Source: Akkermansiaceae bacterium UBA5689
GTDB lineage: Bacteria; Verrucomicrobiota; Verrucomicrobiia; Verrucomicrobiales; Akkermansiaceae
DNA length: 64,000 bases
Assembly: GCA_002420305.1 (NCBI GenBank)
Contig: DIHT01000165.1
Coordinates: forward strand, 44,811-108,810
Reading direction: 5' to 3'
In this document: positions 44,957-53,207 of the stretch, in pieces
Layout of the letters: each line of letters starts with the position of its first letter
Position numbering within the stretch: position 1 is the first letter of the stretch
The notes under the pieces: model-generated
What the model was told of the DNA's origin: nothing
What the model saw: the letters and a program-made list of their open reading frames with translations, nothing else
The model's database searches: none
Position numbers and translations under genes: made by a program

Positions 44957-45820
44957 TTAGCCGTTGTCAGGCAAAGGCTGATCGAAGGGGCAAGCTTCGG
45001 GGTCTGCGGGTTCCTCTTCGGAGTTGTGGTCAGCGGGGGAAAGGGGTTGAGAATTTGCGTCGGAGTTCTCAGAGGATTCGGCAGGAGCTCCAGCTTCGGG
45101 GATGACTACGGGTTCCGAGGACGAGTTGAAGGATTCGTAGTATTGATTCAGGCGATCACCCGTGTCCCGTTCAATGATGCGCGCATCGTAGAGAGCTCTT
45201 ACTAATTCCTTTGCCTGACTAATTTGCATATCCGTGGGACTATCGGACTCGCCGAGGTTGGGAGGTGATATAATCATGTTGGGGATGATTTTTTGCGCTC
45301 CAGGGGATACACTTGGATTGAGAATAAATCGTATCGCAGCCTTCGAGTTCGAGTCAGGTCCCTTCTTGATAATCGGAGTTTGTCCCGCCATGAGAATCCG
45401 AAGGTTTTCGCTGTCAGAGAAGATGCCGAGGGTGCGGCAGTGCTGGTAGTTTCGCAGGAGCCCTTTGCCGATTACCTCGGCCTGCGGATCGGCTGAGGCA
45501 TTGCTCCCAGATTCCATTTTTCCAAAAAGAGCCCCTTCGTCAGAGCCATGAAAGACCTCCCGGAGGATTTCGTTGGGTTCCTTGTTGAGGTCGGCCTTCG
45601 TCCTGTGAAGAAGCGCCATCGATTTGAAAAGCGAGGATGTAGCATCTGCTTCGTAGGCCGACTCGAAGGAAGTGGTGGGGTTGGCGAGATCCCGTAATTC
45701 GCTGACGATTTGCTTCTCCAGTTTATGTTTGTTCCATGCCTTCAAACCAACGACTGCTATTGCCACCACAATAACTCCGGTCACAATGTGACGAATAAGA
45801 TCACCGGGTGAAACTCCCAT
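44957..45820 (-). CDS. Hypothetical membrane-anchored protein
   Basis: A 287-residue protein of no recognised family. One membrane helix lies at about residues 10-30. The rest is hydrophilic, with a Ser/Pro/Glu-rich low-complexity tail of about 50 residues (ESSENSDANSQPLSPADHNSEEEPAD is the flavour). The middle (IRFILNPSVSPGAQKIIPNMIISPPN, ISQAKELVRALYDARIIERDTGDRL) looks folded. It follows the gene at 45886 on the same strand by about 65 bp. Start ATG at 45820. Confidence 0.72.
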   Translation of the reverse strand: MGVSPGDLIRHIVTGVIVVAIAVVGLKAWNKHKLEKQIVSELRDLANPTTSFESAYEADATSSLFKSMALLHRTKADLNKEPNEILREVFHGSDEGALFGKMESGSNASADPQAEVIGKGLLRNYQHCRTLGIFSDSENLRILMAGQTPIIKKGPDSNSKAAIRFILNPSVSPGAQKIIPNMIISPPNLGESDSPTDMQISQAKELVRALYDARIIERDTGDRLNQYYESFNSSSEPVVIPEAGAPAESSENSDANSQPLSPADHNSEEEPADPEACPFDQPLPDNG

Positions 45821-45885
45821 GAAGAGAGACTAGGGTTGGTTCAGCTCTGAGGCAAGGATCCAGAGTTGCGATTGACAAGAGGGCC

Positions 45886-46374
45886 TTATTCGGTCCCGGG
45901 GGGTCTGCCTGCGATGAGCAGATCGCGAATCTTGCGGTTATCGTCCGTTTCAAATTGGTAGTCAGGAAGCCGCTTTTGAAGCGTCTCGAGGTGTTCTTTT
46001 AAGGGAGAAAATCCGTCATCCTCACCGTGTTGAGAGGCCGTGAACGCGAGGATTTGAACTCCTTCATGGAATAGTCGGCGTGCTTCGTCTGGGCGCCCTG
46101 TCAGCAAACTCAGATCCGCAGCTTCACAAAGCCAAGCTCCCGCCGAGATCAGTTGAGGAAGTCTGGCAGTTCCGGGATGATAGAGTAGGGCGACTAATTT
46201 CTGAGCTTCGGTCTCAATGAGTGTTTGCAGAGGGATTCCAGTGAGTAACTCGCAATGTTCTTCGAGGAATTGCTGCAGGTCAGAAATAATGTCTGGCTTT
46301 TTCAATCCAGCAGCCCGCAGGCAGAATTCTACCGTGCGTTCAATTTCATGGAGAATGTAATCTTGTCTCAGCAC
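45886..46374 (-). CDS. Hypothetical helical protein, DUF6483-like start
   Basis: A 162-residue all-helical soluble protein. The start RQDYILHEIERTVEFCLRAAGL resembles the DyI-x-R-x-I-E opening of DUF6483 proteins, but I am not sure of the family. The middle contains an E-A-A-D-L-S-L-L-T-G-R-P-D-E-A-R stretch that looks TPR-like. No catalytic motif is visible. Start is a GTG at 46374. The 280 bp upstream contain no gene on either strand; a 6-bp hairpin (AGCGAC/GTCGCT) lies at 46600-46614. Confidence 0.65.
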   Translation of the reverse strand: MLRQDYILHEIERTVEFCLRAAGLKKPDIISDLQQFLEEHCELLTGIPLQTLIETEAQKLVALLYHPGTARLPQLISAGAWLCEAADLSLLTGRPDEARRLFHEGVQILAFTASQHGEDDGFSPLKEHLETLQKRLPDYQFETDDNRKIRDLLIAGRPPGTE

Positions 46375-46656
46375 AGGAGTTTGTGGGCGTGCTCGTAATT
46401 GGAGCGAGAGTCACTCATGCCAGATTCTCGTTATTGAGCTCGCCGATTAGGTCGTTATCTCTTCACAAGTTGATGTTCGACGCTCTCTTGGTCAAGGGCT
46501 CCGGTGTTTGGGCGTCCTCTGAAGGGTGCTATAAGGGGGCAAGGGGGTGAGAAATGGGGTTATCGGCGGTGGAAATCCGTCTGAGGAGAGGCCTGCTGGA
46601 GCGACTCCGTCGCTTGCCACTTGTAATGGTCCGGGAACCCGAGATCTTGTTCGAGT

Positions 46657-47550
46657 ATGAGACGTCAACTTCAAGGCCTTATCGTGACCCTCTTAATCAT
46701 GGCGCCGCTCTGTGCCGAAGGCACTCCAGTGGTGGGGCCGCCTAAAGGAAGCCTGGTGATTATGGGTGGAGGAGGGCAGGAGATGGCGAACATTTTTGGG
46801 AAGTTTGTGAGTCTTGCTGGAGGAGCAAAGGCGCGAATCGTGATTATCCCCACTGCGGTCTCCAGCGCACCGGGATATAACTACGAGCGCTCCTGGGCCG
46901 CGAATCTCGCCCGGGAAAAGATGAGAGTGGCGGAAGTCACCGTTCTTCACACTCATGATAGATCCGTTGCAGACAGCGCGGAGTTCGTAAAGCCGATTAA
47001 GGCAGCTACCGGAATCTGGTTTGGGGGAGGAAGGCAATGGCGGCTTACCAAGGCCTACGGTGGAACCCGGGCCGAGACGGAATTCCATAAGGTGCTGAGT
47101 CGTGGAGGGGTGATTGGGGGGTCGTCCGCCGGAGCGACGATTCAAGGGTCTTTTCTGGCCAGAGGCGATACCAGCGGAAATACGATTATGATTGGCGATG
47201 TGCAGCGTGGATTTGGGTTTTTACGTCATACCGCTATTGATCAGCATCTGATCGCGAGAGGTCGTGAGCGGGATCTTATCAAGGTTCTGGAAGATCCGGA
47301 AAAGAAGATGCGCAAGGAGTTTGACCGGGCAGCGATGTTGGGGATTGGAATCGACGAAGATGTAGCGATCGTTGTCAGGGGTGATTATTTTGAGGTGATC
47401 GGGAAAGAGGGCGGGGAAGTGCTCATGTATGATCCGCGAAAATGGGTCGCAAAGACCTCCGAAGAGGAAAAGTGGGAACGAATTCGAGCCGGAGGAGCCT
47501 TTGACCTCAAAAGCCGAAAGATCATCGAGAGAAGAGGAGACGGTCTCTAA
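46657..47550 (+). CDS. Exported cyanophycinase-like serine peptidase (S51)
   Basis: A 297-residue protein with an N-terminal signal peptide (residues 1-21). It has the S51 fold of cyanophycinase: VIMGGGGQEM near 34, ARIVIIPTAVS, and the loop IWFGGGRQWRL near 120. The nucleophile elbow is IGGSSAGATIQG (S157), followed by GFGFLRHTAIDQH. Cyanophycinases cut beta-Asp-Arg polymers to dipeptides. The exported form here would act on polymer outside the cell or on other isoaspartyl peptides; no cyanophycin synthetase gene is nearby. Start ATG at 46657, chosen for the signal peptide. Confidence 0.88.
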   Translation: MRRQLQGLIVTLLIMAPLCAEGTPVVGPPKGSLVIMGGGGQEMANIFGKFVSLAGGAKARIVIIPTAVSSAPGYNYERSWAANLAREKMRVAEVTVLHTHDRSVADSAEFVKPIKAATGIWFGGGRQWRLTKAYGGTRAETEFHKVLSRGGVIGGSSAGATIQGSFLARGDTSGNTIMIGDVQRGFGFLRHTAIDQHLIARGRERDLIKVLEDPEKKMRKEFDRAAMLGIGIDEDVAIVVRGDYFEVIGKEGGEVLMYDPRKWVAKTSEEEKWERIRAGGAFDLKSRKIIERRGDGL

Positions 47551-47687
47551 ATTTTTCCCGTAACTTTTACCTGAATATTCCACTCTATGAGCTACTTATC
47601 TTTAATGACGGGAAATGCACCAGGCTGCTGTAGATTGAATACTCGGGTCGATATTCCATCCCGGCGAGAATTTCCGGGAAGAGGCAT

Positions 47688-48122
47688 ATGATTGAATGGT
47701 TAAAGGAGCACGAGGCAGCTCTCACTCTGCTCGGGCTGTTTTCTGCGGGCTCGGTTGTCTTGGCTGTTTTTCTCACCCCGTGGGCTTTGTCGTTGATCAG
47801 TGCGGAGTATTTTCTTCCTGATCAGAGGAAGTGGTCCCCTCCGGGATTGTCATGTGTTAGGTGGTTGATTCTGGGGCTGAGAAATCTACTCGGGGTTGCT
47901 CTTGTTCTCGTGGGAGTGGTGCTTCTCGCTTTGCCAGGTCAGGGGTTGCTCACAATTTTTGCAGGCTTGCTCCTGATGAGTTTTCCGGGGAAAAGGTCTT
48001 TCGAACTACGGTTGGTTCGCCTGCCGTTTGTTCTGAAATCCGTAAACTGGGTGCGAGCAAGACGAGGGAGGGCTCCGTTGCAGCTTCCGCGTCTTCAAGC
48101 GCCCCATAGAGACATTGAGTAA
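47688..48122 (+). CDS. Small membrane protein, PGPGW-type
   Basis: A 144-residue protein with three hydrophobic segments (about residues 11-35, 55-72 and 73-95). The block LLALPGQGLLTIFAGLLLMSFPGK matches the transmembrane family named for its PGPGW motif; here it reads PGQGL. A basic C-terminal tail follows. Function unknown. Start ATG at 47688. The stop overlaps the start of the esterase gene by eight bases. Confidence 0.75.
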   Translation: MIEWLKEHEAALTLLGLFSAGSVVLAVFLTPWALSLISAEYFLPDQRKWSPPGLSCVRWLILGLRNLLGVALVLVGVVLLALPGQGLLTIFAGLLLMSFPGKRSFELRLVRLPFVLKSVNWVRARRGRAPLQLPRLQAPHRDIE

Positions 48123-48906
48123 ATTCCATACAATACAGGTCAGTATACCCCGTTTTGAGCAGGATGGGCTGAGGTATGTAACGGTAAAGAGCAATGCGCT
48201 GGGGCAGCGTGCGGACCTTTCGCTTTTTCTTCCCGACGTGGTGGAGCGCAATCTGCCTCTCGTGATTTTGTTGCATGGGATCTATAGTTCCCATTGGGGG
48301 TGGTCTTATTGCGCCGGTGCTCATCGGACTGCTGCGCGACTGATCGCGGAAGGAGAAATTCCGCCCTTGGTGCTTGCGATGCCAAGCGATGGTCTATGGG
48401 GAGATGGTTCTGGTTATTTTTCCCATCATGGGAAGGACTTCGATCGTTGGATAGTCGACGAAGTCCCTGCTGCGGCCAAGGAGGCGGGTGCGCCCGTCTC
48501 TGATGCATCACCGTGCTTTATCGCGGGGCTTAGCATGGGGGGATTCGGAGCTCTGAGTCTGGGGGCCCGGTTTGGAGGAAAGTTTCAGGCAATCTCCGCC
48601 CACTCTTCGGTGACAGACCTTCGCGAGCTGGATCAGGTCGTGGAGGAGTCTTTGCTTTCTGAGCTCTGTCGAGGGGAGGATGTAGAGGTATTACAAATGA
48701 TTCTTAGGCATCGAGAAACGTTGCCTCCAACTCGCTTCGATTGCGGCCTTGATGATCGTCTCCTGAGCGCCAACCGGGAGCTACACCGTTCCTTGGAGGA
48801 GGAGGGTGTAGAGCATGTTTACGAGGAGTTTTCTGGTGGGCACGAATGGTCTTACTGGGAGCGGCACTTGGTGGATACCCTGCGTTTCTTCGCTGAGCAT
48901 GTTTGA
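48115..48906 (+). CDS. Esterase family alpha/beta hydrolase
   Basis: A 263-residue serine hydrolase of the esterase-D type. The oxyanion region is VILLHGIYSSHWGW, the nucleophile S140 lies in GLSMGGFG, the acid is in DCGLDDRLL and the histidine in GGHEWSYWE. This order and spacing fit carboxylesterases such as FrsA/FghA-type and feruloyl-esterase-like enzymes. The start appears to be TTG at 48115, inside the 3' end of the upstream membrane-protein gene. No signal peptide, so it works in the cytoplasm. Substrate unknown. Confidence 0.85.
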   Translation: MSKFHTIQVSIPRFEQDGLRYVTVKSNALGQRADLSLFLPDVVERNLPLVILLHGIYSSHWGWSYCAGAHRTAARLIAEGEIPPLVLAMPSDGLWGDGSGYFSHHGKDFDRWIVDEVPAAAKEAGAPVSDASPCFIAGLSMGGFGALSLGARFGGKFQAISAHSSVTDLRELDQVVEESLLSELCRGEDVEVLQMILRHRETLPPTRFDCGLDDRLLSANRELHRSLEEEGVEHVYEEFSGGHEWSYWERHLVDTLRFFAEHV

Positions 48907-49005
48907 TAGTCCGGTTCTGGTGGGCGCAAAAGAGGTCATTTCGAAAGAGCGCTTGCGCAGCTACGGCTTGCTATGCCCGTTAGATCTCCTTAGAAGCCCC
49001 TCCCC

Positions 49006-49491
49006 ATGACTAACGATTCATTGCTCAAAATTCTTCGGCGCAATGGCCGTTCCTCCAGCGCGGATCTGGCCGAACGTGCCTCATTATCCGAGGAGGTAGT
49101 AGAGACGCAGATCTCCGCATGGGAAGCAGATGGAACCGTGCTCGGATATCAGGCTGTGGTTGATCAGGCTCGAACTGGGCATGCCGCAGTGGTTGGGATC
49201 ATCGAGGTGAAGCTCACTCCGGAGAGGGAGGGTGGATTTGACAGACTCGCCACTCGTATTGCCAAGTTCGACCAGGTGCTGAGCTGTTACCTGATGAGCG
49301 GCGCCTATGATCTGCTACTAGTGTTGGAGGGGCAGGATCTCATGGAAGTTGCGAGGTTTGTCTCAGAGAAGCTGAGCACGATGGAGGGAGTGCTCTCGAC
49401 TGCTACTCATTTCAGGCTGAAAACCTATAAGGAGAATGGTTTTGCCTTTGCGGGCGATGAAGATCCAGAGCGGCTGCCTGTGGCACCCTAG
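49006..49491 (+). CDS. Lrp/AsnC family transcriptional regulator
   Basis: A 161-residue regulator. The N-terminal helix-turn-helix (DSLLKILRRNGRSSSADLAERASLSEEVVETQISAWE) is followed by the RAM ligand-binding domain (AAVVGIIEVKLTPEREGGFDRLATRIAKFDQVLSCYLMSGAYDLLLVLE). Members sense amino acids. It lies 5 bp before an aminotransferase gene, so it probably controls that gene's operon. Start ATG at 49006. Confidence 0.93.
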   Translation: MTNDSLLKILRRNGRSSSADLAERASLSEEVVETQISAWEADGTVLGYQAVVDQARTGHAAVVGIIEVKLTPEREGGFDRLATRIAKFDQVLSCYLMSGAYDLLLVLEGQDLMEVARFVSEKLSTMEGVLSTATHFRLKTYKENGFAFAGDEDPERLPVAP

Positions 49492-49496
49492 CGAGA

Positions 49497-50672
49497 ATGG
49501 ATTATCTTTCGAAAATATCGCGGCAGGTGGCCGCTGTGCCGCGGTCTGGGATACGAGATTTCTTCGAACTCGTGCAGGGGCGTGAGGACGTGATTTCCCT
49601 AGGGGTCGGTGAGCCGGATTACTCGGCGCCTTGGCATATCCGGGAAGCCGCAATCTACTCCCTGGAGCGAGGGAATACCTCTTACACCTCCAATCTCGGG
49701 CTGATGTCCCTGAGACGAAAGATCGCAGGCTATGTGGGAGATTTTTTTGATGTCCAGTATGATCCCTCCTCCGAGATTCTGGTGACGGTAGGTGTCTCGG
49801 AAGCTCTCGATCTTGCCCTGAGAGCCCTACTTAATCCAGGGGATGAAGTGCTCTATCACGAGCCGTGTTACGTGAGTTACATGCCGGGTGTATTGCTCGC
49901 TCATGGTGTGCCTGTCGCGGTGCCGACGGGCAGGGAAGACGATTTCGCATTAAAGCCGGAAGCGCTCGCGGAAGCGCTCACGCCGAACTCACGGGTTCTG
50001 ATGTTGAACTTTCCTACAAATCCTACTGGAGGAGTGGTGAGCCAGGAGGATCTCGAAGGGATTGCAAGACTTTGTATTGAACGCGATCTGATTGTTATCA
50101 CCGACGAGATCTACAGTGAGCTGCGGTATGATGGCATTCGCCACCAATCGATTGCGGCTCTACCCGGGATGCGGGAGCGGACCATTCTCCTGCATGGGTT
50201 TTCGAAGGCATTTGCAATGACTGGTTTTCGGCTTGGGTATGCCTGTGCTCCAGAGCCGTTGACTGAGGCGATGATGAAGATTCATCAATACTCGATGCTG
50301 TGTGCGCCGATTACGAGTCAGGTTGCCGCTCTTGAAGCGCTTGAGAATGGAGCTTCTGCGGTTGAGAGAATGCGGGAAAGTTATCACGAGAGGAGGGATT
50401 TTGTCGTGAGGCGGCTTAATGAAATTGGGCTGGAGTGCTTCTCTCCCGGGGGAGCCTTTTATGTGTTCCCCGATATTAGAGGCTTGGGGATTAGTAGTCA
50501 GGATTTCGCTATGGGGTTGCTCGAGGCTGAGAATGTGGCGGCCGTCCCGGGCGACGCCTTCGGGTCCAGTGGGGAGGGGTTTCTTCGCTGCTGCTATGCC
50601 ACCGCGTTTGATCAGCTCAAGGAAGCGTTGGATCGCATGGAACGTTTCGTCGACACGTTAGTAAGTCCATGA
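49497..50672 (+). CDS. Pyridoxal-phosphate aminotransferase, class I/II
   Basis: A 391-residue fold-type I aminotransferase. The PLP lysine is K237 (LLHGFSKAFAMTGFRLGY). Other landmarks are ISLGVGEPDY, TSNLGLMSLRRKIA, LNFPTNPTGGV near 170, and ITDEIYSELRYDG at 201-213. The C-terminal arginine is in FLRCCYA. Resembles the AspC/PatA group; the amino donor and keto acid cannot be fixed. It sits between an Lrp regulator (5 bp) and a CAAX-type protease gene (ATGA overlap), so the three are one operon. Confidence 0.95.
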   Translation: MDYLSKISRQVAAVPRSGIRDFFELVQGREDVISLGVGEPDYSAPWHIREAAIYSLERGNTSYTSNLGLMSLRRKIAGYVGDFFDVQYDPSSEILVTVGVSEALDLALRALLNPGDEVLYHEPCYVSYMPGVLLAHGVPVAVPTGREDDFALKPEALAEALTPNSRVLMLNFPTNPTGGVVSQEDLEGIARLCIERDLIVITDEIYSELRYDGIRHQSIAALPGMRERTILLHGFSKAFAMTGFRLGYACAPEPLTEAMMKIHQYSMLCAPITSQVAALEALENGASAVERMRESYHERRDFVVRRLNEIGLECFSPGGAFYVFPDIRGLGISSQDFAMGLLEAENVAAVPGDAFGSSGEGFLRCCYATAFDQLKEALDRMERFVDTLVSP

Positions 50673-51439
50673 GCCTTTCAAGGTTCAGGCAGGATCGCAC
50701 GCTGGCTCATGTCGTGCCGCTGGTGGCCTTCATGCTGGTCGGTGGTGGGTTGACAGCTCTCACAGGTTCGCTCGATGGTCTGTTTCGTGATCATGTGTAT
50801 CTGTCATGGTGGCGGCGTTTTCCGGAGCACTGGATTTATCCCGTGCAAACACTTCTGGCCGGAGTTCTTCTGGTTTTTTGGTGGCGTCACTATGAATTGC
50901 GCTGGGAGCCGCGAAAATTCCTTCTTGGAGCGTTGCTTGGCGTAGTCGGGATCGGGATCTGGATTCTCCCCACGCAACTGTATGACTGGTGGGGAATGAC
51001 AGAAGCGGAGCCCGGCGGGTGGAAACAGGCTCTGGGAATTCTCCCACGGAGGGAAGGGTTCGACCCCAGCATATTTGAAAGTCCTGCAGCCTGGTGGACT
51101 GCAACGATTTTCCGGACGTTGCGGGCGGTGATCGTAGTTTCCCTGGTGGAGGAATTGCTGTGGAGAGGGTTTCTGATGCGATTTCTGCTTAATCCGGATG
51201 GAGATTATTGGGCGAAGCCCTTTGGAGTTGCATCATGGAGAAGCTACCTCGTGGTGACAGTCCTTGTTGTGTTTATTCATGGACCGGCTGACTGGGCGGC
51301 AGCCTTTGTGTGGGGGAACTTGATGTATGGGTGTGCCGTGTGGACGAGAAGTCTTGGTGCCTGTGTGGTGATGCATGCGGTGGCGAATTTTCTTCTGGGA
51401 TGGTATGCCCTCTCGTTCGGCAAGTATGGCCTCTGGTAG
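50669..51439 (+). CDS. CAAX protease-related intramembrane glutamic protease (CPBP)
   Basis: A 256-residue membrane protein with about seven helices. The catalytic block E161-E162-x3-R166 (EELLWRGFLMRFLL) is followed by VFIHGPADWAAAFVWGNLMY and VVMHAVANFLLGW, which supply the two histidines of the Rce1/CPBP site. It resembles CAAX prenyl-protease-related proteins found in exosortase settings (from memory), although no PEP-CTERM gene is here. The ATG at 50669 overlaps the aminotransferase TGA. Confidence 0.88.
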   Translation: MSLSRFRQDRTLAHVVPLVAFMLVGGGLTALTGSLDGLFRDHVYLSWWRRFPEHWIYPVQTLLAGVLLVFWWRHYELRWEPRKFLLGALLGVVGIGIWILPTQLYDWWGMTEAEPGGWKQALGILPRREGFDPSIFESPAAWWTATIFRTLRAVIVVSLVEELLWRGFLMRFLLNPDGDYWAKPFGVASWRSYLVVTVLVVFIHGPADWAAAFVWGNLMYGCAVWTRSLGACVVMHAVANFLLGWYALSFGKYGLW

Positions 51440-51551
51440 GGGGTAGCCCCCATGCCGGGTGAAGCCAGCGTTAAATCGCGGTTTTCAAGTCGCCTCAGGG
51501 GTGCCATATTAGAGCACCCGTTATTGAAGCAATCAAAGAGCGGCACTATAG

Positions 51552-53207
51552 ATGAAGATCGGACTGGCGCAGATCAACAGCACGGTGGGCGATTTCCCGG
51601 CGAACGCAAAACGCATTGTCAGTGCCTACCGTGAGGCTCTCGATCAGGGAGCAGAACTTGTTCTCGTGCCAGAGATGGCTCTGGTGGGTTATCCGCCAAG
51701 GGATTTGGTCTTTAAGTCCGGATTTGTGGATAAGTGCCTGCAGGCATTGGATTATTTGAAGGGAGAGATCGGAGAGGTCCCGCTGGTGGTGGGCTACGTG
51801 GATCACAATCAGAAGCATGGCCCTGGTAAGCCATTTCGCAACGCAGCGGCTTTTCTGGTGAATGGCGAGATCAGATCCCGCGTCTTCAAGACTCTTCTGC
51901 CGACTTATGATATCTTTGACGAGCGGCGCTATTTTGAGCCATCCGAGCAGTGCCAGCCCGTAGAGTGGAACGGACGCAGGATCGGGATCACGATTTGTGA
52001 AGATGTCTGGACTGAAGACTTTCTCCATCGTCCGCTCTACAAGCGGGATCCTGTCAGTGAGCTCAGGGAAATGGATGTGGAAGTAATTCTGAATCTGAGC
52101 GCGTCTCCATACCACTTGGGGAAGGGGGAGGTCCGCCGTGAACTGCTTGGGGACCTGGCTATAAAGTCAGGGTTGCCGTTTGTGTATTGCAATTCCGTGG
52201 GAGGAAATGACCAGCTGATATTTGACGGGGGCTCTCTCGTGATGAGCTCTGAAGGGGTGCCATTGATGGAGATGGCACCCTTTGATGAAGAGATAGCGGT
52301 TGCCGAGCTGTTCACCGAATCTCCCTCAAGGTCTGCGGTTCGACCGATCCGGAAGAGCCTGCATCCGGACGAGGAGGTGTTCCGGGCGCTTGTACTTGGG
52401 GTAAGAGATTACATTCACAAGTGCGGATTTGAGACGGCCTGCATCGGGTTGAGCGGAGGGATCGACTCTGCCCTTACAGCAGCAGTGGCAGTCGAAGCAA
52501 TCGGAGCCGACAACGTTCTGGGAATCACCATGCCGAGTCCTTATTCGTCTCAGGGCAGCGTCGATGACTCAGTCTCCCTCGCCGCGAACCTTGGCATTCG
52601 CTGTGAGACAGTTCCTATTGCAGAGCCGTTTGAGGCGGTCAGGGAAGCTTTGGCGCCTATTTTCAGTGGTCTCCCGGAGGATGTTACGGAAGAAAACATG
52701 CAAGCAAGGATCCGAGGGCTTTACCTGATGTCGCTCTCAAACAAGTTCAACCATCTGCTGCTGACTACGGGCAATAAGAGCGAGCTCGCGGTGGGATACT
52801 GTACGATCTACGGGGATATGTGTGGAGGTCTCGCTGTAATCAGTGACCTCCCAAAGACGCGAGTATTCAGTATCTCCCGCTGGCTGAACAGGGATCGGGA
52901 GATTATTCCCTGGAATACAATTCAAAAGCCTCCCAGTGCAGAGCTTCGGCCGGACCAGAAGGACCAGGATACCCTTCCGGCTTACGAGGCTCTTGATGAG
53001 ATTCTCGAGTTATACGTGGAAAAGCAGCTTTCGCCGGAGGAGATCACTGAGAATCATGGGTTTGAGGAGAAAACCGTGCTGTGGGTTCAGCGTCAGGTTG
53101 ACCTCAACGAGTGGAAAAGACATCAGGCTGCTCCGGGGCTGAGGGTAACTTCTAAGGCTTTTGGGATTGGAAGGAGGATCCCTATCGTCCAAAGATTCGG
53201 GAGGTGA
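51552..53207 (+). CDS. nadE: NAD+ synthase, glutamine-hydrolysing
   Basis: Converts deamido-NAD to NAD+ with ammonia from glutamine. The N-terminal amidase domain has its triad at E41 (VPEMAL), K113 (FKTLLPTYD) and C149 (ITICEDVW). The synthetase domain has the P-loop GLSGGIDSALTAAVAVEAIG near residue 298 and LLTTGNKSELAVGY near 400. At 551 residues it is the short bacterial two-domain form. Start ATG at 51552. The next gene starts with GTG inside its last codons (53204). A 6-bp hairpin without T tract lies upstream at 51499-51519. Confidence 0.97.
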   Translation: MKIGLAQINSTVGDFPANAKRIVSAYREALDQGAELVLVPEMALVGYPPRDLVFKSGFVDKCLQALDYLKGEIGEVPLVVGYVDHNQKHGPGKPFRNAAAFLVNGEIRSRVFKTLLPTYDIFDERRYFEPSEQCQPVEWNGRRIGITICEDVWTEDFLHRPLYKRDPVSELREMDVEVILNLSASPYHLGKGEVRRELLGDLAIKSGLPFVYCNSVGGNDQLIFDGGSLVMSSEGVPLMEMAPFDEEIAVAELFTESPSRSAVRPIRKSLHPDEEVFRALVLGVRDYIHKCGFETACIGLSGGIDSALTAAVAVEAIGADNVLGITMPSPYSSQGSVDDSVSLAANLGIRCETVPIAEPFEAVREALAPIFSGLPEDVTEENMQARIRGLYLMSLSNKFNHLLLTTGNKSELAVGYCTIYGDMCGGLAVISDLPKTRVFSISRWLNRDREIIPWNTIQKPPSAELRPDQKDQDTLPAYEALDEILELYVEKQLSPEEITENHGFEEKTVLWVQRQVDLNEWKRHQAAPGLRVTSKAFGIGRRIPIVQRFGR

